A DNA stretch of 64,000 nucleotides from Clostridiales bacterium. GTDB taxonomy: Bacteria > Bacillota > Clostridia > Saccharofermentanales > DTU023. Made by a program: the position numbers and the translations under genes. The stretch covers positions 1-64,000 of the forward strand of contig SFGY01000005.1 of NCBI GenBank assembly GCA_004556455.1, read 5' to 3'. The notes under the pieces are model-generated. The model was not told the DNA's origin and did no database searches. It saw only the letters and a list, made by a program, of their open reading frames with translations. Every line of letters begins with the position of its first letter. The stretch's first letter is position 1. Below, one piece after another: positions 34,297 through 43,021 of the stretch.

Positions 34297-35456
34297 TTCC
34301 AACGGCCGCTTATATCCATGTGCCCTTCTGCGCTTCCCGCTGCAGTTACTGTGATTTTTACAGCCTTCGTCCGGGGGCAGATAGCTTTCAGCGTTATACC
34401 CGTGCCGTCTGCCTGGAGATTCGCGCCGAAGCGGCTGCCGCTGCGCAGAAAAATGCTGCGCCAGCGCCTCTCACGAGCTGCTATTTTGGTGGGGGCACGC
34501 CAAGTTTTCTGCCACTCTCTGCCCTCGAAAAAATCATGGACACGCTGCGCCGTAGTTTTGCTTTTGACGCGGAAGCAGAAATCACCCTTGAAGCCAATCC
34601 CGCCAAAAACCTTCCTGCCCGGCTCCCCGCCCTGCGGCGCATGGGGTTTAACCGCCTGAGCCTCGGTCTGCAATCCGCAGATAATCGCCTTTTAAAGCGT
34701 CTGGGCCGCATCCATACCCGCGAAGATTTCGCTGAATCCCTTCGTGCGGCCCGTGAAGCAGGTTTTGACAATATTTCTTCGGACCTGATCTTCGCTCTGC
34801 CCGGCCAGCGGCTGGAATCCTTCACTGAAGAGGTCGAATGGCTGCTGCAGTTTCCGCTCGAACACCTGAGTTTCTATTCCCTGCAGCTTGAAGAAGGTAC
34901 CCCCCTGGCCGCCGAAATGGCCCGCGATCCCTCTGAACTGCCTGGCGAAGATGAAGAGCGCGCCATGTATCACAGCCTGCGCCGCCGCCTGAACCAAAGC
35001 GGGCTTATCCCCTACGAAATCTCCAATGCCGCCCGTCCCGGTTTTGCCTCCCGACACAATCTCGTTTACTGGAATGCTTTGCCTTACTACGCCTTCGGAC
35101 CCGCTGCAGCCTCTTATACGGAGGGCGTGCGCCGTCACAATCCGCAGGACTTTGAGCTCTGGGAGCAAAAAGTGCTGGCCGCCGGGGAAACTCAGGCACA
35201 TGCCGCTGCCATCGAAGACGAAAAAATCGACAGAGCCTCCGAGCAGGCAGAATATGTCATGCTGCGTTTTCGCCTGACGGAAGGCCTCTCTTTTAAGGCC
35301 TATCGTGAACGCTTTGGCGAGGATCCACAGCGGCGCTTTGCAGGCGCATTTTCCCGGCTTCAGGAGCGCGGCCTCCTGCAAAAGACGCCAGCAGGGCTCG
35401 CCCTTTCGGAGCTGGGTCTTGATTTGGCCAACCAGGTGATGCTGGAGTTTGTCTAG
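34293..35456 (+). CDS. hemW: HemW-type radical SAM protein
   Basis: 387 residues, normal length. HemW handles heme or coproporphyrinogen-related chemistry. The cluster motif CASRCSYC (Cys13, 17, 20) has the CxxxCxxC spacing, FGGGTPSFL follows, and SRHNLVYWN carries the HNxxYW motif that marks HemW rather than HemN. It overlaps the DUF4276 gene by ATGA. In many Firmicutes hemW precedes hrcA, as here, so the ATPase/DUF4276 pair may have been added upstream of a conserved neighbourhood. Confidence 0.92.
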   Translation: MIPTAAYIHVPFCASRCSYCDFYSLRPGADSFQRYTRAVCLEIRAEAAAAAQKNAAPAPLTSCYFGGGTPSFLPLSALEKIMDTLRRSFAFDAEAEITLEANPAKNLPARLPALRRMGFNRLSLGLQSADNRLLKRLGRIHTREDFAESLRAAREAGFDNISSDLIFALPGQRLESFTEEVEWLLQFPLEHLSFYSLQLEEGTPLAAEMARDPSELPGEDEERAMYHSLRRRLNQSGLIPYEISNAARPGFASRHNLVYWNALPYYAFGPAAASYTEGVRRHNPQDFELWEQKVLAAGETQAHAAAIEDEKIDRASEQAEYVMLRFRLTEGLSFKAYRERFGEDPQRRFAGAFSRLQERGLLQKTPAGLALSELGLDLANQVMLEFV

Positions 35457-35481
35457 ATTGATTTGACTTTTTCAGCTCACC

Positions 35482-35725
35482 AGCGAGACGCGTAGCAGAG
35501 CCCCTTCGAGCGAGTTCGCGATCACGACCGCAGTAAAGTGAGCATCCTGTTCCCGGTGCAGCGGCACCAGGTGCTGCGCCGAAGAGAGAGCGTGTCTGAG
35601 ACGAGAAGGGGCTGCTGCGGAGCAAGCGAGCGAAAACGCCCACGCCCGCCCGGGCTCACACCGCCCTCGCTCAAAAGTTCGCTGCGCTCACAATCGCTCG
35701 TGTCGGCGGATCCGGTCGGGCTTAG
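35482..35725. repeat. Dispersed GC-rich intergenic repeat, copy A
   Basis: Two modules shared with copies at 52335-52470 and 53178-53294. Module 1 (35482-35525) contains AGCAGAGCCCCTTCGAGCGA and ends TTCGCGATCAC. Module 2 (35643-35723) contains CGCCCGCCCGGGC, CTCGCTCAAAAGTTCGCT, CAATCGCTCG and GTCGGCGGATCCGG. It fills most of the gap between hemW and the hrcA promoter. Short inverted CGAGCGA/TCGCTCG pairs could form hairpins. No reading frame is convincing. Confidence 0.8.
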
Positions 35726-35800
35726 TGCCGTGCCTCAACTTGTCGCGGAGCTTTGAACTTTTCCTTCACAATCGTTCAAAATCCTTCACCTTGACTTTCC

Positions 35801-35829
35801 TTGACAGTCAACAGAGTGAATGATAAAGT
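35801..35829 (+). promoter_or_regulatory. Promoter of the hrcA-grpE-dnaK operon
   Basis: TTGACA at 35801-35806, 17 bases, TAAAGT at 35824-35829. The predicted start falls at the beginning of the CIRCE element, so a bound HrcA dimer would block initiation. Another TTGACT lies ten bases upstream. Confidence 0.75.
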
Positions 35830-35833
35830 GAAC

Positions 35834-35860
35834 TTGGCACTCGAGATCATCGAGTGCTAA
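35834..35860. promoter_or_regulatory. CIRCE element (HrcA operator)
   Basis: TTGGCACTC (35834-35842), a nine-base spacer, GAGTGCTAA (35852-35860). This matches the consensus TTAGCACTC-N9-GAGTGCTAA with one difference in the left arm. It lies directly downstream of the promoter and 57 bases before the hrcA start. Confidence 0.95.
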
Positions 35861-35917
35861 AACATGCCAGGGTTCAGCCAGGGCTGTTTTATTAAGCGGC
35901 AAAGTGAGAAAGGAGCG

Positions 35918-37045
35918 ATGGCTTTGAGTTCAGAAGCGAAAAAACCTGCAAAACATCTGGATCCGCGGAAACAGTCCATCCTCCGGGCTGTCGTCAATGA
36001 TTATGTTGAGACGGCCGAGCCTGTCGGCTCCAAGGCTTTGCTGGCGCGGCATTCTCTGGGCGTAAGCTCGGCGACGGTGCGCAATGAGATGGCGGAGCTG
36101 GAAGAAATGGGCTACCTTGAGCAGCCCCATACTTCTGCCGGCCGTGTGCCCTCAGATAAGGGCTACAGGGCTTATGTGGATGAGATTGAAGAACCGATGA
36201 CGCTCTCTCCGGCCGAGACCAGGAAGATTCGTGAGGAGATTGGGGAAGGTCTCTCTGAAATCCGCGAATTGATTGGCAGGGCAGCAAAGAGCCTCAGTGA
36301 ACAGACGAATTTCACTTCTCTTGTGCTCACGCCGACCTATGGCGAGAGCCGTCTGCGTCAGGTAAAGCTTCTCATGATTGAACCAGGCAAAGCCCTGGTC
36401 ATCGTGGTGCTTTCGGCAGGGGTGGTGCGCGACAGGCTGATCCATATCCCCGATCTGCTGGATAACGAGCAGCTGAGCAGCCTTGCCGAGACCCTGGAGA
36501 AAGCTCTGGCCGGAAAAAAGCTTCACGACATCACCCTGCTTGCAGTGACCGATGCGGGAAAAAGCGAGCCCATTCCGGATTCACTCCTGAATCAGCTGCT
36601 TTTTGAGACCTACATTGCCATTAAGCAGGCTGAAAATATCGACCTCTACATCGAAGGTCAGCATCGCCTCCTGAAACAGCCGGAGTTTGCGGATGTGGAT
36701 AAGGCTCATCGCTATCTCGATACGATGAGTAAAGAAGGTGTGGTGGCAGGGTATCTCTCGGAGATGCCGGATACAGAAGTGACGAAAGAAGATAAGATGC
36801 CGGCCTATGTGGTCCGTATCGGTCAGGAAATTGCTCTGAAAGGCATGGAGGACTGTAGTTTTATCTCGAGTTCATACCGTATTGGGGATAACATCTGCGG
36901 CAAGATTGCGGTTGTGGGCCCCAGGCGCATGATGTACTCAAAAATTATATCGGACGTGAGCTTTGTGAATTACACCCTGAATAAGATGATCAGGCGCTGG
37001 GAAACACGAGGCGAAGCAGTGGAGGAAGAAAAGCATGAGTCATGA
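35918..37045 (+). CDS. hrcA: Heat-inducible transcription repressor HrcA
   Basis: 375 residues from ATG 35918, chosen for the adjoining GAAAGGAG; an in-frame ATG at 35864 abuts CIRCE and has no ribosome binding site. The winged-helix segment VGSKALLARHSLGVSSATVRNEMAELEEMGYL and HTSAGRVPSDKGYRAYV are signatures of HrcA. It binds the CIRCE element upstream and, with GroEL help, shuts off its own operon. It overlaps grpE by 11 bases. Confidence 0.96.
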   Translation: MALSSEAKKPAKHLDPRKQSILRAVVNDYVETAEPVGSKALLARHSLGVSSATVRNEMAELEEMGYLEQPHTSAGRVPSDKGYRAYVDEIEEPMTLSPAETRKIREEIGEGLSEIRELIGRAAKSLSEQTNFTSLVLTPTYGESRLRQVKLLMIEPGKALVIVVLSAGVVRDRLIHIPDLLDNEQLSSLAETLEKALAGKKLHDITLLAVTDAGKSEPIPDSLLNQLLFETYIAIKQAENIDLYIEGQHRLLKQPEFADVDKAHRYLDTMSKEGVVAGYLSEMPDTEVTKEDKMPAYVVRIGQEIALKGMEDCSFISSSYRIGDNICGKIAVVGPRRMMYSKIISDVSFVNYTLNKMIRRWETRGEAVEEEKHES

Positions 37046-37805
37046 ACACAAAAAAACGTTCAGGCGCAGCCATGAGCAGTCCAAGTCGGACGGCGGTGCT
37101 GCTCCGGTCGAAGAAAAAGATCTGCGGCCGGAAGAGCAGAAAGATTTCAGGCAGGATGAAAACCTTGAAGCTGGAGCCAGGAACCTGAGCGAAGCAGAAC
37201 ATAAAAAGGCAGAGCCTGAACGGACGGGACAGTCTGAAAAGTCGAAACCGGCTAAAACAGCTGAAACGGATCGTTCTGTTGCAGAAGAGAAGTCCGCTGA
37301 GCCACAGGATAAAGCAGAGGATGGAGAAGCTGCCCGCTACGCGAAGGCGCTGGCCGATCTTGAAAATAAAGAAAAAGAGCTGGCAGAGGCTCAGGATCGC
37401 TATCTGCGGCTGGCGGCAGAATACGAAAATTTCCGCCGTCGCACGCGCCAGGAAAAGTCGCGCTGCTACGAAGATGCCAAAGCAGATGCCGTCAAGGCTC
37501 TGCTGCCGGTTCTGGACAATTTGGATCGAGCCGTGGAGAGCGGTGAAAAGGCCAGCAGTGAAGAAAGCAAAAAAATGGCCGAAGGCATGGCCCTGGTTCG
37601 CAAAGTGGCGATCGAATCCATGGAAAAAATCGGCGTCATTGAAATCCCTGCGGCAGGTGAGAGCTTCGATCCGGAGCTGCACAATGCCGTTCAACATATA
37701 GAAGACAAGGATCTGGGCGAAAACAAAGTGGCCCAGGTTCTGCAAAAAGGTTATCGCTGCGGGGACCAGGTGATTCGTCACAGCGTCGTGGTGGTGGCCA
37801 ACTAG
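37035..37805 (+). CDS. grpE: Nucleotide exchange factor GrpE
   Basis: 256 residues, longer than the usual 190-200 because of a charged, low-complexity N-terminus of about 100 residues. The GrpE core begins near ALADLENKEKELAEAQDRYLRLAAEYENF and ends with VLQKGYRCGDQVIRHSVVVV. It releases ADP from DnaK. GGAGG lies within the end of hrcA. A 125-base gap with a short GC-rich hairpin (about 37826-37850) precedes dnaK. Confidence 0.95.
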   Translation: MSHEHKKTFRRSHEQSKSDGGAAPVEEKDLRPEEQKDFRQDENLEAGARNLSEAEHKKAEPERTGQSEKSKPAKTAETDRSVAEEKSAEPQDKAEDGEAARYAKALADLENKEKELAEAQDRYLRLAAEYENFRRRTRQEKSRCYEDAKADAVKALLPVLDNLDRAVESGEKASSEESKKMAEGMALVRKVAIESMEKIGVIEIPAAGESFDPELHNAVQHIEDKDLGENKVAQVLQKGYRCGDQVIRHSVVVVAN

Positions 37806-37930
37806 CTCAAGGAAAAGTGTTTATTGACCGGCTGCCCTCGGGGGCAGGTCAGGAGAAAATATTCAGTCGGCGAAAGCCTTTGAATTTAAAATAGAAAGAT
37901 GCAGTGCTTCATACTGCAGGAGGAAAAGAT

Positions 37931-39784
37931 ATGTCAGAAATTATTGGAATTGATTTAGGTACAACAAACTCTTGTGTGGCAGTTCTGGAGGGCGGCGAAG
38001 CCGTTGTTATCCCGAACGCGGAAGGCAACAGGACGACGCCGTCTGTGGTGGCGTTCAGCAAAGATGGGCAGCGCCTGGTCGGGCAGATTGCCAAACGTCA
38101 GGCGGTAACCAATCCTGACCGCACCGTACAGTCCATTAAACGCGAAATGGGCAGTGACCATAAAGTTAAAATAGATGGTAAAGAATTTTCACCGCAGGAA
38201 ATTTCTGCGATGATTCTGCAGAAGCTGAAAACCGATGCCGAGGCGTACCTTGGCAAACCGGTCACAGATGCTGTCATCACGGTACCGGCTTACTTCAGTG
38301 ACTCACAGCGCCAGGCGACCAAAGATGCGGGCAAGATTGCCGGTCTCAATGTCCAGCGCATCATCAATGAGCCCACGGCGGCCGCTCTGGCCTATGGCCT
38401 GGACAAAGAGAACGAGCAGAAGATTGTGGTCTTCGACCTGGGCGGCGGCACCTTCGATGTCTCCATTCTGGAGATCGGCGACGGGGTCTTTGAAGTGCTG
38501 GCTACGGCAGGCAATAACCGTCTGGGTGGCGATGACTTTGACAAGCGCGTCGTGAACTGGATGGTCGACGAGATGAAAAAATCACAGGGCATTGACCTCT
38601 CTCAGGATAAGATGGCGATGCAGCGCCTGCGCGAGGCTGCGGAAAAAGCTAAGATTGAGCTCTCCGGAGTCACTTCGACGAACATCAATCTGCCCTACAT
38701 TACCGCAGATTCGACGGGACCCAAGCACCTCGAGCTGACGCTGACCCGCGCCAAGTTTGAAGAGCTGACCGATGACCTCATCGAATCGACGATGGGTCCT
38801 GTAAAACAGGCCATGTCCGATGCGAAACTGAGCCCTTCAGATATCAGCAAAGTCCTTCTGGTCGGCGGTTCAACCCGGGTCCCCAAGGTTCAGGAAAACG
38901 TGAAAAAGTTTTTCGGCAAAGAACCCTTTAAGGGCATTAACCCGGATGAGTGCGTGGCTGTAGGTGCAGCCATTCAGGCCGCGGTTCTGACCGGCGATGT
39001 CAAGGGTATGGTGCTTCTGGATGTCACGCCTCTCTCGCTCGGCATTGAGACCATGGGCGGTGTCATGACGAAAATGATTGAACGCAACACCACGATCCCG
39101 ACCAAGAAGAGTCAGATCTTCAGCACGGCCGCAGACGGCCAGACTTCGGTGGAGATCCACGTGCTCCAGGGCGAACGTGAATTTGTCCGCGATAATAAGA
39201 CCCTCGGCCGCTTTATGCTTGACGGCATTGCCCCGGCTCCCCGTGGCGTTCCGCAGATCGAAGTGACCTTTGATATTGATGCCAACGGCATTGTGAATGT
39301 CACGGCCATTGATAAGGGCACCAACAAAGAACAGCATATTACCATTACGGCCTCGTCCAATCTTTCCAAAGAAGATATCGACAAGGCGGTGAAGGATGCG
39401 GAAGCTTATGCTGAGCAGGACCGCAAGGCGAAAGAAGAAGTCGATATCCGCAATAACGCTGACAGTGCCGTCTATCAGGCGGAAAAGACCCTGAAGGAAA
39501 CCGGCGATAAATTAGATGCAGCCGATAAAGAAGAAATCGAAGCTGCCGTGAAGAAGCTGAAAGATGCGCTCGCGAAAAATGATACGGAGGCCATGAAGGC
39601 GGATACCGAGGCCTTACAGCAGAGCTTCTATAAAGCCTCCGAAAAACTCTATCAGCAGCAGGCCCAGAATGCTCAGACAGCGCAATCAGACGGAGCCGCT
39701 CAGGGTCAGCCCGGAGCAGAACCTGGTCAGGACGCTAAGGGCACCTACGAAGCCAATTTCAAGGATGCCGGCGGCGATAAATAA
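37931..39784 (+). CDS. dnaK: Chaperone protein DnaK (Hsp70)
   Basis: 617 residues from ATG 37931, preceded by AGGAGG; an earlier in-frame start adds nine unsupported residues. IGIDLGTTNSCVAV, the ATPase segments VVFDLGGGTFDVSIL and LVGGSTRVPKV, and the substrate domain follow the family closely. The C-terminus is Gln/Ala-rich. It works with GrpE and DnaJ in protein folding. A terminator-like hairpin after the stop should reduce read-through to dnaJ. Confidence 0.98.
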   Translation: MSEIIGIDLGTTNSCVAVLEGGEAVVIPNAEGNRTTPSVVAFSKDGQRLVGQIAKRQAVTNPDRTVQSIKREMGSDHKVKIDGKEFSPQEISAMILQKLKTDAEAYLGKPVTDAVITVPAYFSDSQRQATKDAGKIAGLNVQRIINEPTAAALAYGLDKENEQKIVVFDLGGGTFDVSILEIGDGVFEVLATAGNNRLGGDDFDKRVVNWMVDEMKKSQGIDLSQDKMAMQRLREAAEKAKIELSGVTSTNINLPYITADSTGPKHLELTLTRAKFEELTDDLIESTMGPVKQAMSDAKLSPSDISKVLLVGGSTRVPKVQENVKKFFGKEPFKGINPDECVAVGAAIQAAVLTGDVKGMVLLDVTPLSLGIETMGGVMTKMIERNTTIPTKKSQIFSTAADGQTSVEIHVLQGEREFVRDNKTLGRFMLDGIAPAPRGVPQIEVTFDIDANGIVNVTAIDKGTNKEQHITITASSNLSKEDIDKAVKDAEAYAEQDRKAKEEVDIRNNADSAVYQAEKTLKETGDKLDAADKEEIEAAVKKLKDALAKNDTEAMKADTEALQQSFYKASEKLYQQQAQNAQTAQSDGAAQGQPGAEPGQDAKGTYEANFKDAGGDK

Positions 39785-39837
39785 GCCTGAATGAAAGAAA
39801 GTTTGCGCTGCAAGTGCAGCCTGAGATAAACTACAGG

Positions 39838-39880
39838 AAAAGCAGTGCCGGCCCTGCTTCGGTTCGGCATTGCTTTTCTT
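39838..39880 (+). terminator. Hairpin between dnaK and dnaJ
   Basis: AAAAGCAGTGCCG (39838-39850) pairs with CGGCATTGCTTTT (39865-39877) with one mismatch, followed by CTT. It probably stops a share of transcripts, giving less dnaJ than dnaK mRNA. Confidence 0.65.
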
Positions 39881-39921
39881 GAGTTTAAATTTGACCGGCC
39901 ATCTCGGAAGGAGGACGCTCA

Positions 39922-41091
39922 ATGGCAAAAAAACGTGATTATTATGAGGTCCTGGGCGTCGATAAGGGAGCAGACGAAGGGCAGATTAAAAAAGCCTATT
40001 GGAAGCTGGCGAAAAAATATCATCCGGATGTTAATCCTGGCAATAAAGAAGCCGAGGAAAAGTTCAAGGAAGCCAATGAAGCTTATTCGGTGCTGAGCGA
40101 CAAAGAGAAACGCGCGCGCTATGACCAATTCGGTATGGCCGGCGTGGATCCCAACGCTTTTGGAGGAGGTGCAGGAGGCGGCTTCGGCGGCTTTGGCGCC
40201 AATATCAACCTGAACGATCTCTTCAATAGCATTTTTGGTGATTTTGGTTTTGCCGGGTCGAGGGCAGGCGGAAGTATTAACCGCAATACCCCCATGCCTG
40301 GAGCCAATCTTCGCTATCGCATGAATCTGGATTTTAATGAGGCGGCTTTTGGCTGTGAGCGCGAGATCAGCATTCGCAAAGAGGATCTCTGTGATCATTG
40401 CAAAGGCAGTGGTTCTGAAGATGGTTCAGAACCGGATACCTGCCCGGTCTGTCATGGTTCGGGTCAGGTGACCCGCCAGCAGCAGACGCTCTTCGGGCAG
40501 ATGATGACCACGATGCCCTGCAGCAATTGCCAGGGAACCGGTCAGGTCATCAAAAACCCCTGCAAACACTGTGGGGGCAGCGGGCTCAAAGAAAAGAGCA
40601 AGCGCCTGATTGTCCAGGTTCCCGCAGGTATAGACGAGCACGAAATGCTCACGCTGCGGGGTGAAGGTGAACCCGGTCGCAGAGGAGGCCGCAATGGCGA
40701 TCTCTACATCGAGATTCACATTCGTCCCCATCCGGTGTTCAGCCGTGAGGGCACAACCACCTACTGTGAAGTGCCGATCACCTTTACACAGGCGGCTCTG
40801 GGCATGGAAATTGAAGTGCCCTGTATCGACGGACCGGAAAAATATAAACTTAAAGAAGGGACTCAGCCTGGGGATCTTTTTACGATCCACGGAAAGGGCA
40901 TTCCCAAAATCAATGGCCGCGGACGCGGGGATCATCAGTTTCGGGTCAACATTGAAGTTCCCAAAAACCTCAGTGCAGACCAGAAGGCCCTTCTGGAAAA
41001 ATTTGAGTCCAGCGTGAATGTGAGCCACTATCAAAAGCGGCAGGGCTTTTTTGAACGCTTGCGCTCTGTCTTTTCGGGAGAGCGCAGCTGA
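39922..41091 (+). CDS. dnaJ: Chaperone protein DnaJ (Hsp40)
   Basis: 389 residues. The J domain carries HPD in KKYHPDVNPG; a Gly/Phe-rich stretch follows; four CxxCxGxG zinc repeats are CDHCKGSG, CPVCHGSG, CSNCQGTG and CKHCGGSG. It delivers substrates to DnaK and stimulates its ATPase. GGAGG lies upstream of the ATG. It ends the heat-shock cluster, before a large nested hairpin. Confidence 0.97.
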   Translation: MAKKRDYYEVLGVDKGADEGQIKKAYWKLAKKYHPDVNPGNKEAEEKFKEANEAYSVLSDKEKRARYDQFGMAGVDPNAFGGGAGGGFGGFGANINLNDLFNSIFGDFGFAGSRAGGSINRNTPMPGANLRYRMNLDFNEAAFGCEREISIRKEDLCDHCKGSGSEDGSEPDTCPVCHGSGQVTRQQQTLFGQMMTTMPCSNCQGTGQVIKNPCKHCGGSGLKEKSKRLIVQVPAGIDEHEMLTLRGEGEPGRRGGRNGDLYIEIHIRPHPVFSREGTTTYCEVPITFTQAALGMEIEVPCIDGPEKYKLKEGTQPGDLFTIHGKGIPKINGRGRGDHQFRVNIEVPKNLSADQKALLEKFESSVNVSHYQKRQGFFERLRSVFSGERS

Positions 41092-41110
41092 GCCTCGTCC
41101 TCGTAATACG

Positions 41111-41220
41111 AAGGAGCTGTCTCAAAAACACGAAAGTGTTGCGGTGTGCTCCCCCCTTTTAGTCACTTTTTTAGTGTCCTACAAGAGGGGAGCATAGCAT
41201 TGTGAGGCAGCTCCTTTTTT
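41111..41220. terminator. Large nested hairpin element after dnaJ
   Basis: AAGGAGCTG (41111-41119) pairs with CAGCTCCTT (41208-41216), followed by a T run. Inside are AACAC-GAAA-GTGTT (41128-41141), TGCTCCCC (41147-41154) with GGGGAGCA (41187-41194), and CACT/AGTG (41164-41176). The end sequence GGAGCTGTC also occurs at 4041-4049. It can terminate dnaJ mRNA, but its branched structure and terminal inverted repeats also fit a miniature inverted-repeat element. The following 200 bases to gcvT hold TAAAAT (41328-41333), a possible -10, and short leader hairpins, but no glycine riboswitch that I recognise. Confidence 0.7.
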
Positions 41221-41418
41221 ATTTGAAAAAACAGGTGCTTTAGCATTTAGTTTTCGTTTCTGCAAATAAAGACCCTCTCTTTTGAGATAAGAGCTTTTTA
41301 TTAGCTTTTTTTATTCGCTTTTAATGTTAAAATAAAGGGAATCATTCCGCGGAGGCGCTGAAGCAGCCTCTTAAGCGGTTCGAAAGCCCTGCAGGGCAAT
41401 GGTCAATAGGAGGTTAGC

Positions 41419-42537
41419 ATGAAAAAAACACCCTTGCATGACAAGCATCTTGCGCTCAATGCAAAAATGGGCGAATATGCAGGCTTTGATATGCCTATTC
41501 AATACGCCGGTATTAAAGAAGAAGTTCTGGCCGTGAGGGAAAAGGTCGGTATTTTTGATGTTTCCCACATGGGTGAAATCCGTGTCACGGGAACTTCCGC
41601 AGATGCCTTCCTCAACTGGGTCCTCAGCCGTGACATCAGCGGTAAAAAGACTGAACTTGTCAGCTATGCTATTTTGCTCTACGAAGAAGGCGGCGCAGTG
41701 GACGATTTGCTCGCCTACCGTTTCCAGGAATCCGGCGATTACTGGCTGGTCGTGAATGCAGCAAATAAAGATAAAGATTTTGCCTATCTGAACGATATTC
41801 TGCCCGTCTTCTATGAAAAGCATCCCGAGGCTGTGAAAGACGTGAAAATTGTGGATGAGTCTGAGTTTTACGCTCAGATTGCCGTTCAGGGACCGAAAAG
41901 CCCGGAAATCATGAAGGCTCTCCTGGAAGAATTCGGCGAAGCCCCCGAATTCATCGAGAAGGTTCTCGCGATGAAAGGCTATCGCATGCAGCGCAAGCCG
42001 AATTTTAAAGGCGAACTTTCGATGATCATTTCCCGCACCGGTTACACGGGTGAGGACGGCTTTGAGATCTATCTCCCTGCGGCAGAAGCGGGTCGTTTCT
42101 GGGATGCCCTGATAAAGCTTGGCGCAGAGCCTGCGGGTCTCGGCGCGAGAGATACGCTGCGTCTGGAAGCTGGCATGCCCCTATATGGACATGAAATGAG
42201 TCAGGAGCTGAATCCGCTTGATGCAGGCGTCGGTTTCGCCGTCAAGACTGATCGGCCCTTTATTGCAGCAGGTAATCTCGTCCAGCACCATAAGCTTATA
42301 CCCCTGATCAGTGAGGGAAGAGCCATTCCCCGCGAAGGCTACCCTGTGTTTGCAGATGGCAAAGAAGTCGGGCATATCAGCTCCGGCACTTTCTCGCCAA
42401 CCCTTGGCAAAGGCATTGCCTACGCCCTTGTAGATCCGGCTTTCCCCGATGAGGTGGAAGAATTTATGGTAGAAGTTCACCGCAAAGAGCAGCCCTTCAG
42501 GAAAACCACGGCGCCCTTTGTCAGAAGAGATCGTTAA
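41419..42537 (+). CDS. gcvT: Glycine cleavage system T protein (aminomethyltransferase)
   Basis: 372 residues. GcvT moves the methylene group from the H-protein aminomethyl-lipoyl arm to tetrahydrofolate, releasing ammonia. TPLHDKHLALNAKMGEYAGFDMPIQY, FDVSHMGEIRVTG, GYTGEDGFEIYL and GLGARDTLRLEAGMPLYGHE are family signatures. AGGAGG precedes the ATG. It is the first gene of gcvT-H-PA-PB; gcvH follows after 88 bases. Confidence 0.97.
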   Translation: MKKTPLHDKHLALNAKMGEYAGFDMPIQYAGIKEEVLAVREKVGIFDVSHMGEIRVTGTSADAFLNWVLSRDISGKKTELVSYAILLYEEGGAVDDLLAYRFQESGDYWLVVNAANKDKDFAYLNDILPVFYEKHPEAVKDVKIVDESEFYAQIAVQGPKSPEIMKALLEEFGEAPEFIEKVLAMKGYRMQRKPNFKGELSMIISRTGYTGEDGFEIYLPAAEAGRFWDALIKLGAEPAGLGARDTLRLEAGMPLYGHEMSQELNPLDAGVGFAVKTDRPFIAAGNLVQHHKLIPLISEGRAIPREGYPVFADGKEVGHISSGTFSPTLGKGIAYALVDPAFPDEVEEFMVEVHRKEQPFRKTTAPFVRRDR

Positions 42538-42625
42538 GTCCCCGAAGCCAAAGGCAGAGGGAAGTGGCAGAAAGCCGCAGTGCCGGGAGACCGGAAGGCC
42601 CGGGGGGCCAGGAAAGGAAAAGAAA

Positions 42626-43021
42626 ATGTCTGTTGAAATTGATGTGAGAAATGATCGTGTTTACACCAAAACCCATGAGTGGGTTCTGGTTGAGGGTGAT
42701 ATCGCTTCCGTCGGCATCTCCGATTATGCTCAGAAGGAACTGGGCGATCTTGTTTACGCAGAAGCCGAACCGGTCGGCAGCGAACTCAGCAAGGGTGATG
42801 TCATCGCCAGCGTAGAATCCGTGAAGATGGCTGAGGATGTTTACAGCCCCGTTTCCGGCGAAATTGTGGAAGCCAACGAGAGCATTGAAGATGCACCGGA
42901 TCAGCTGAACAGCGCTCCTTACGATACTTGGATTGCCAAAGTGAAACTTTCGGATCCGTCTGAACTCGATGAGCTGCTGAAACCCGACGATTACCGGAAA
43001 CTTTGTGAAGAGGCCCAATAA
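42626..43021 (+). CDS. gcvH: Glycine cleavage system H protein
   Basis: 131 residues from ATG 42626, which has GGAAAGGAAAAG upstream; the longer open frame into gcvT is not used. TKTHEWVLVEGD at the start and the lipoylation site ESVKMAEDVYSP (the lysine carries lipoate) define it. It shuttles the aminomethyl group between the P, T and L proteins. It overlaps gcvPA by one base (TAATG). Confidence 0.97.
   Translation: MSVEIDVRNDRVYTKTHEWVLVEGDIASVGISDYAQKELGDLVYAEAEPVGSELSKGDVIASVESVKMAEDVYSPVSGEIVEANESIEDAPDQLNSAPYDTWIAKVKLSDPSELDELLKPDDYRKLCEEAQ

Noticed and set aside
41221..41418. Glycine riboswitch upstream of gcvT
   Set aside because: The leader has small hairpins, but I could not find the conserved glycine aptamer cores. 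A covariance-model search would decide.
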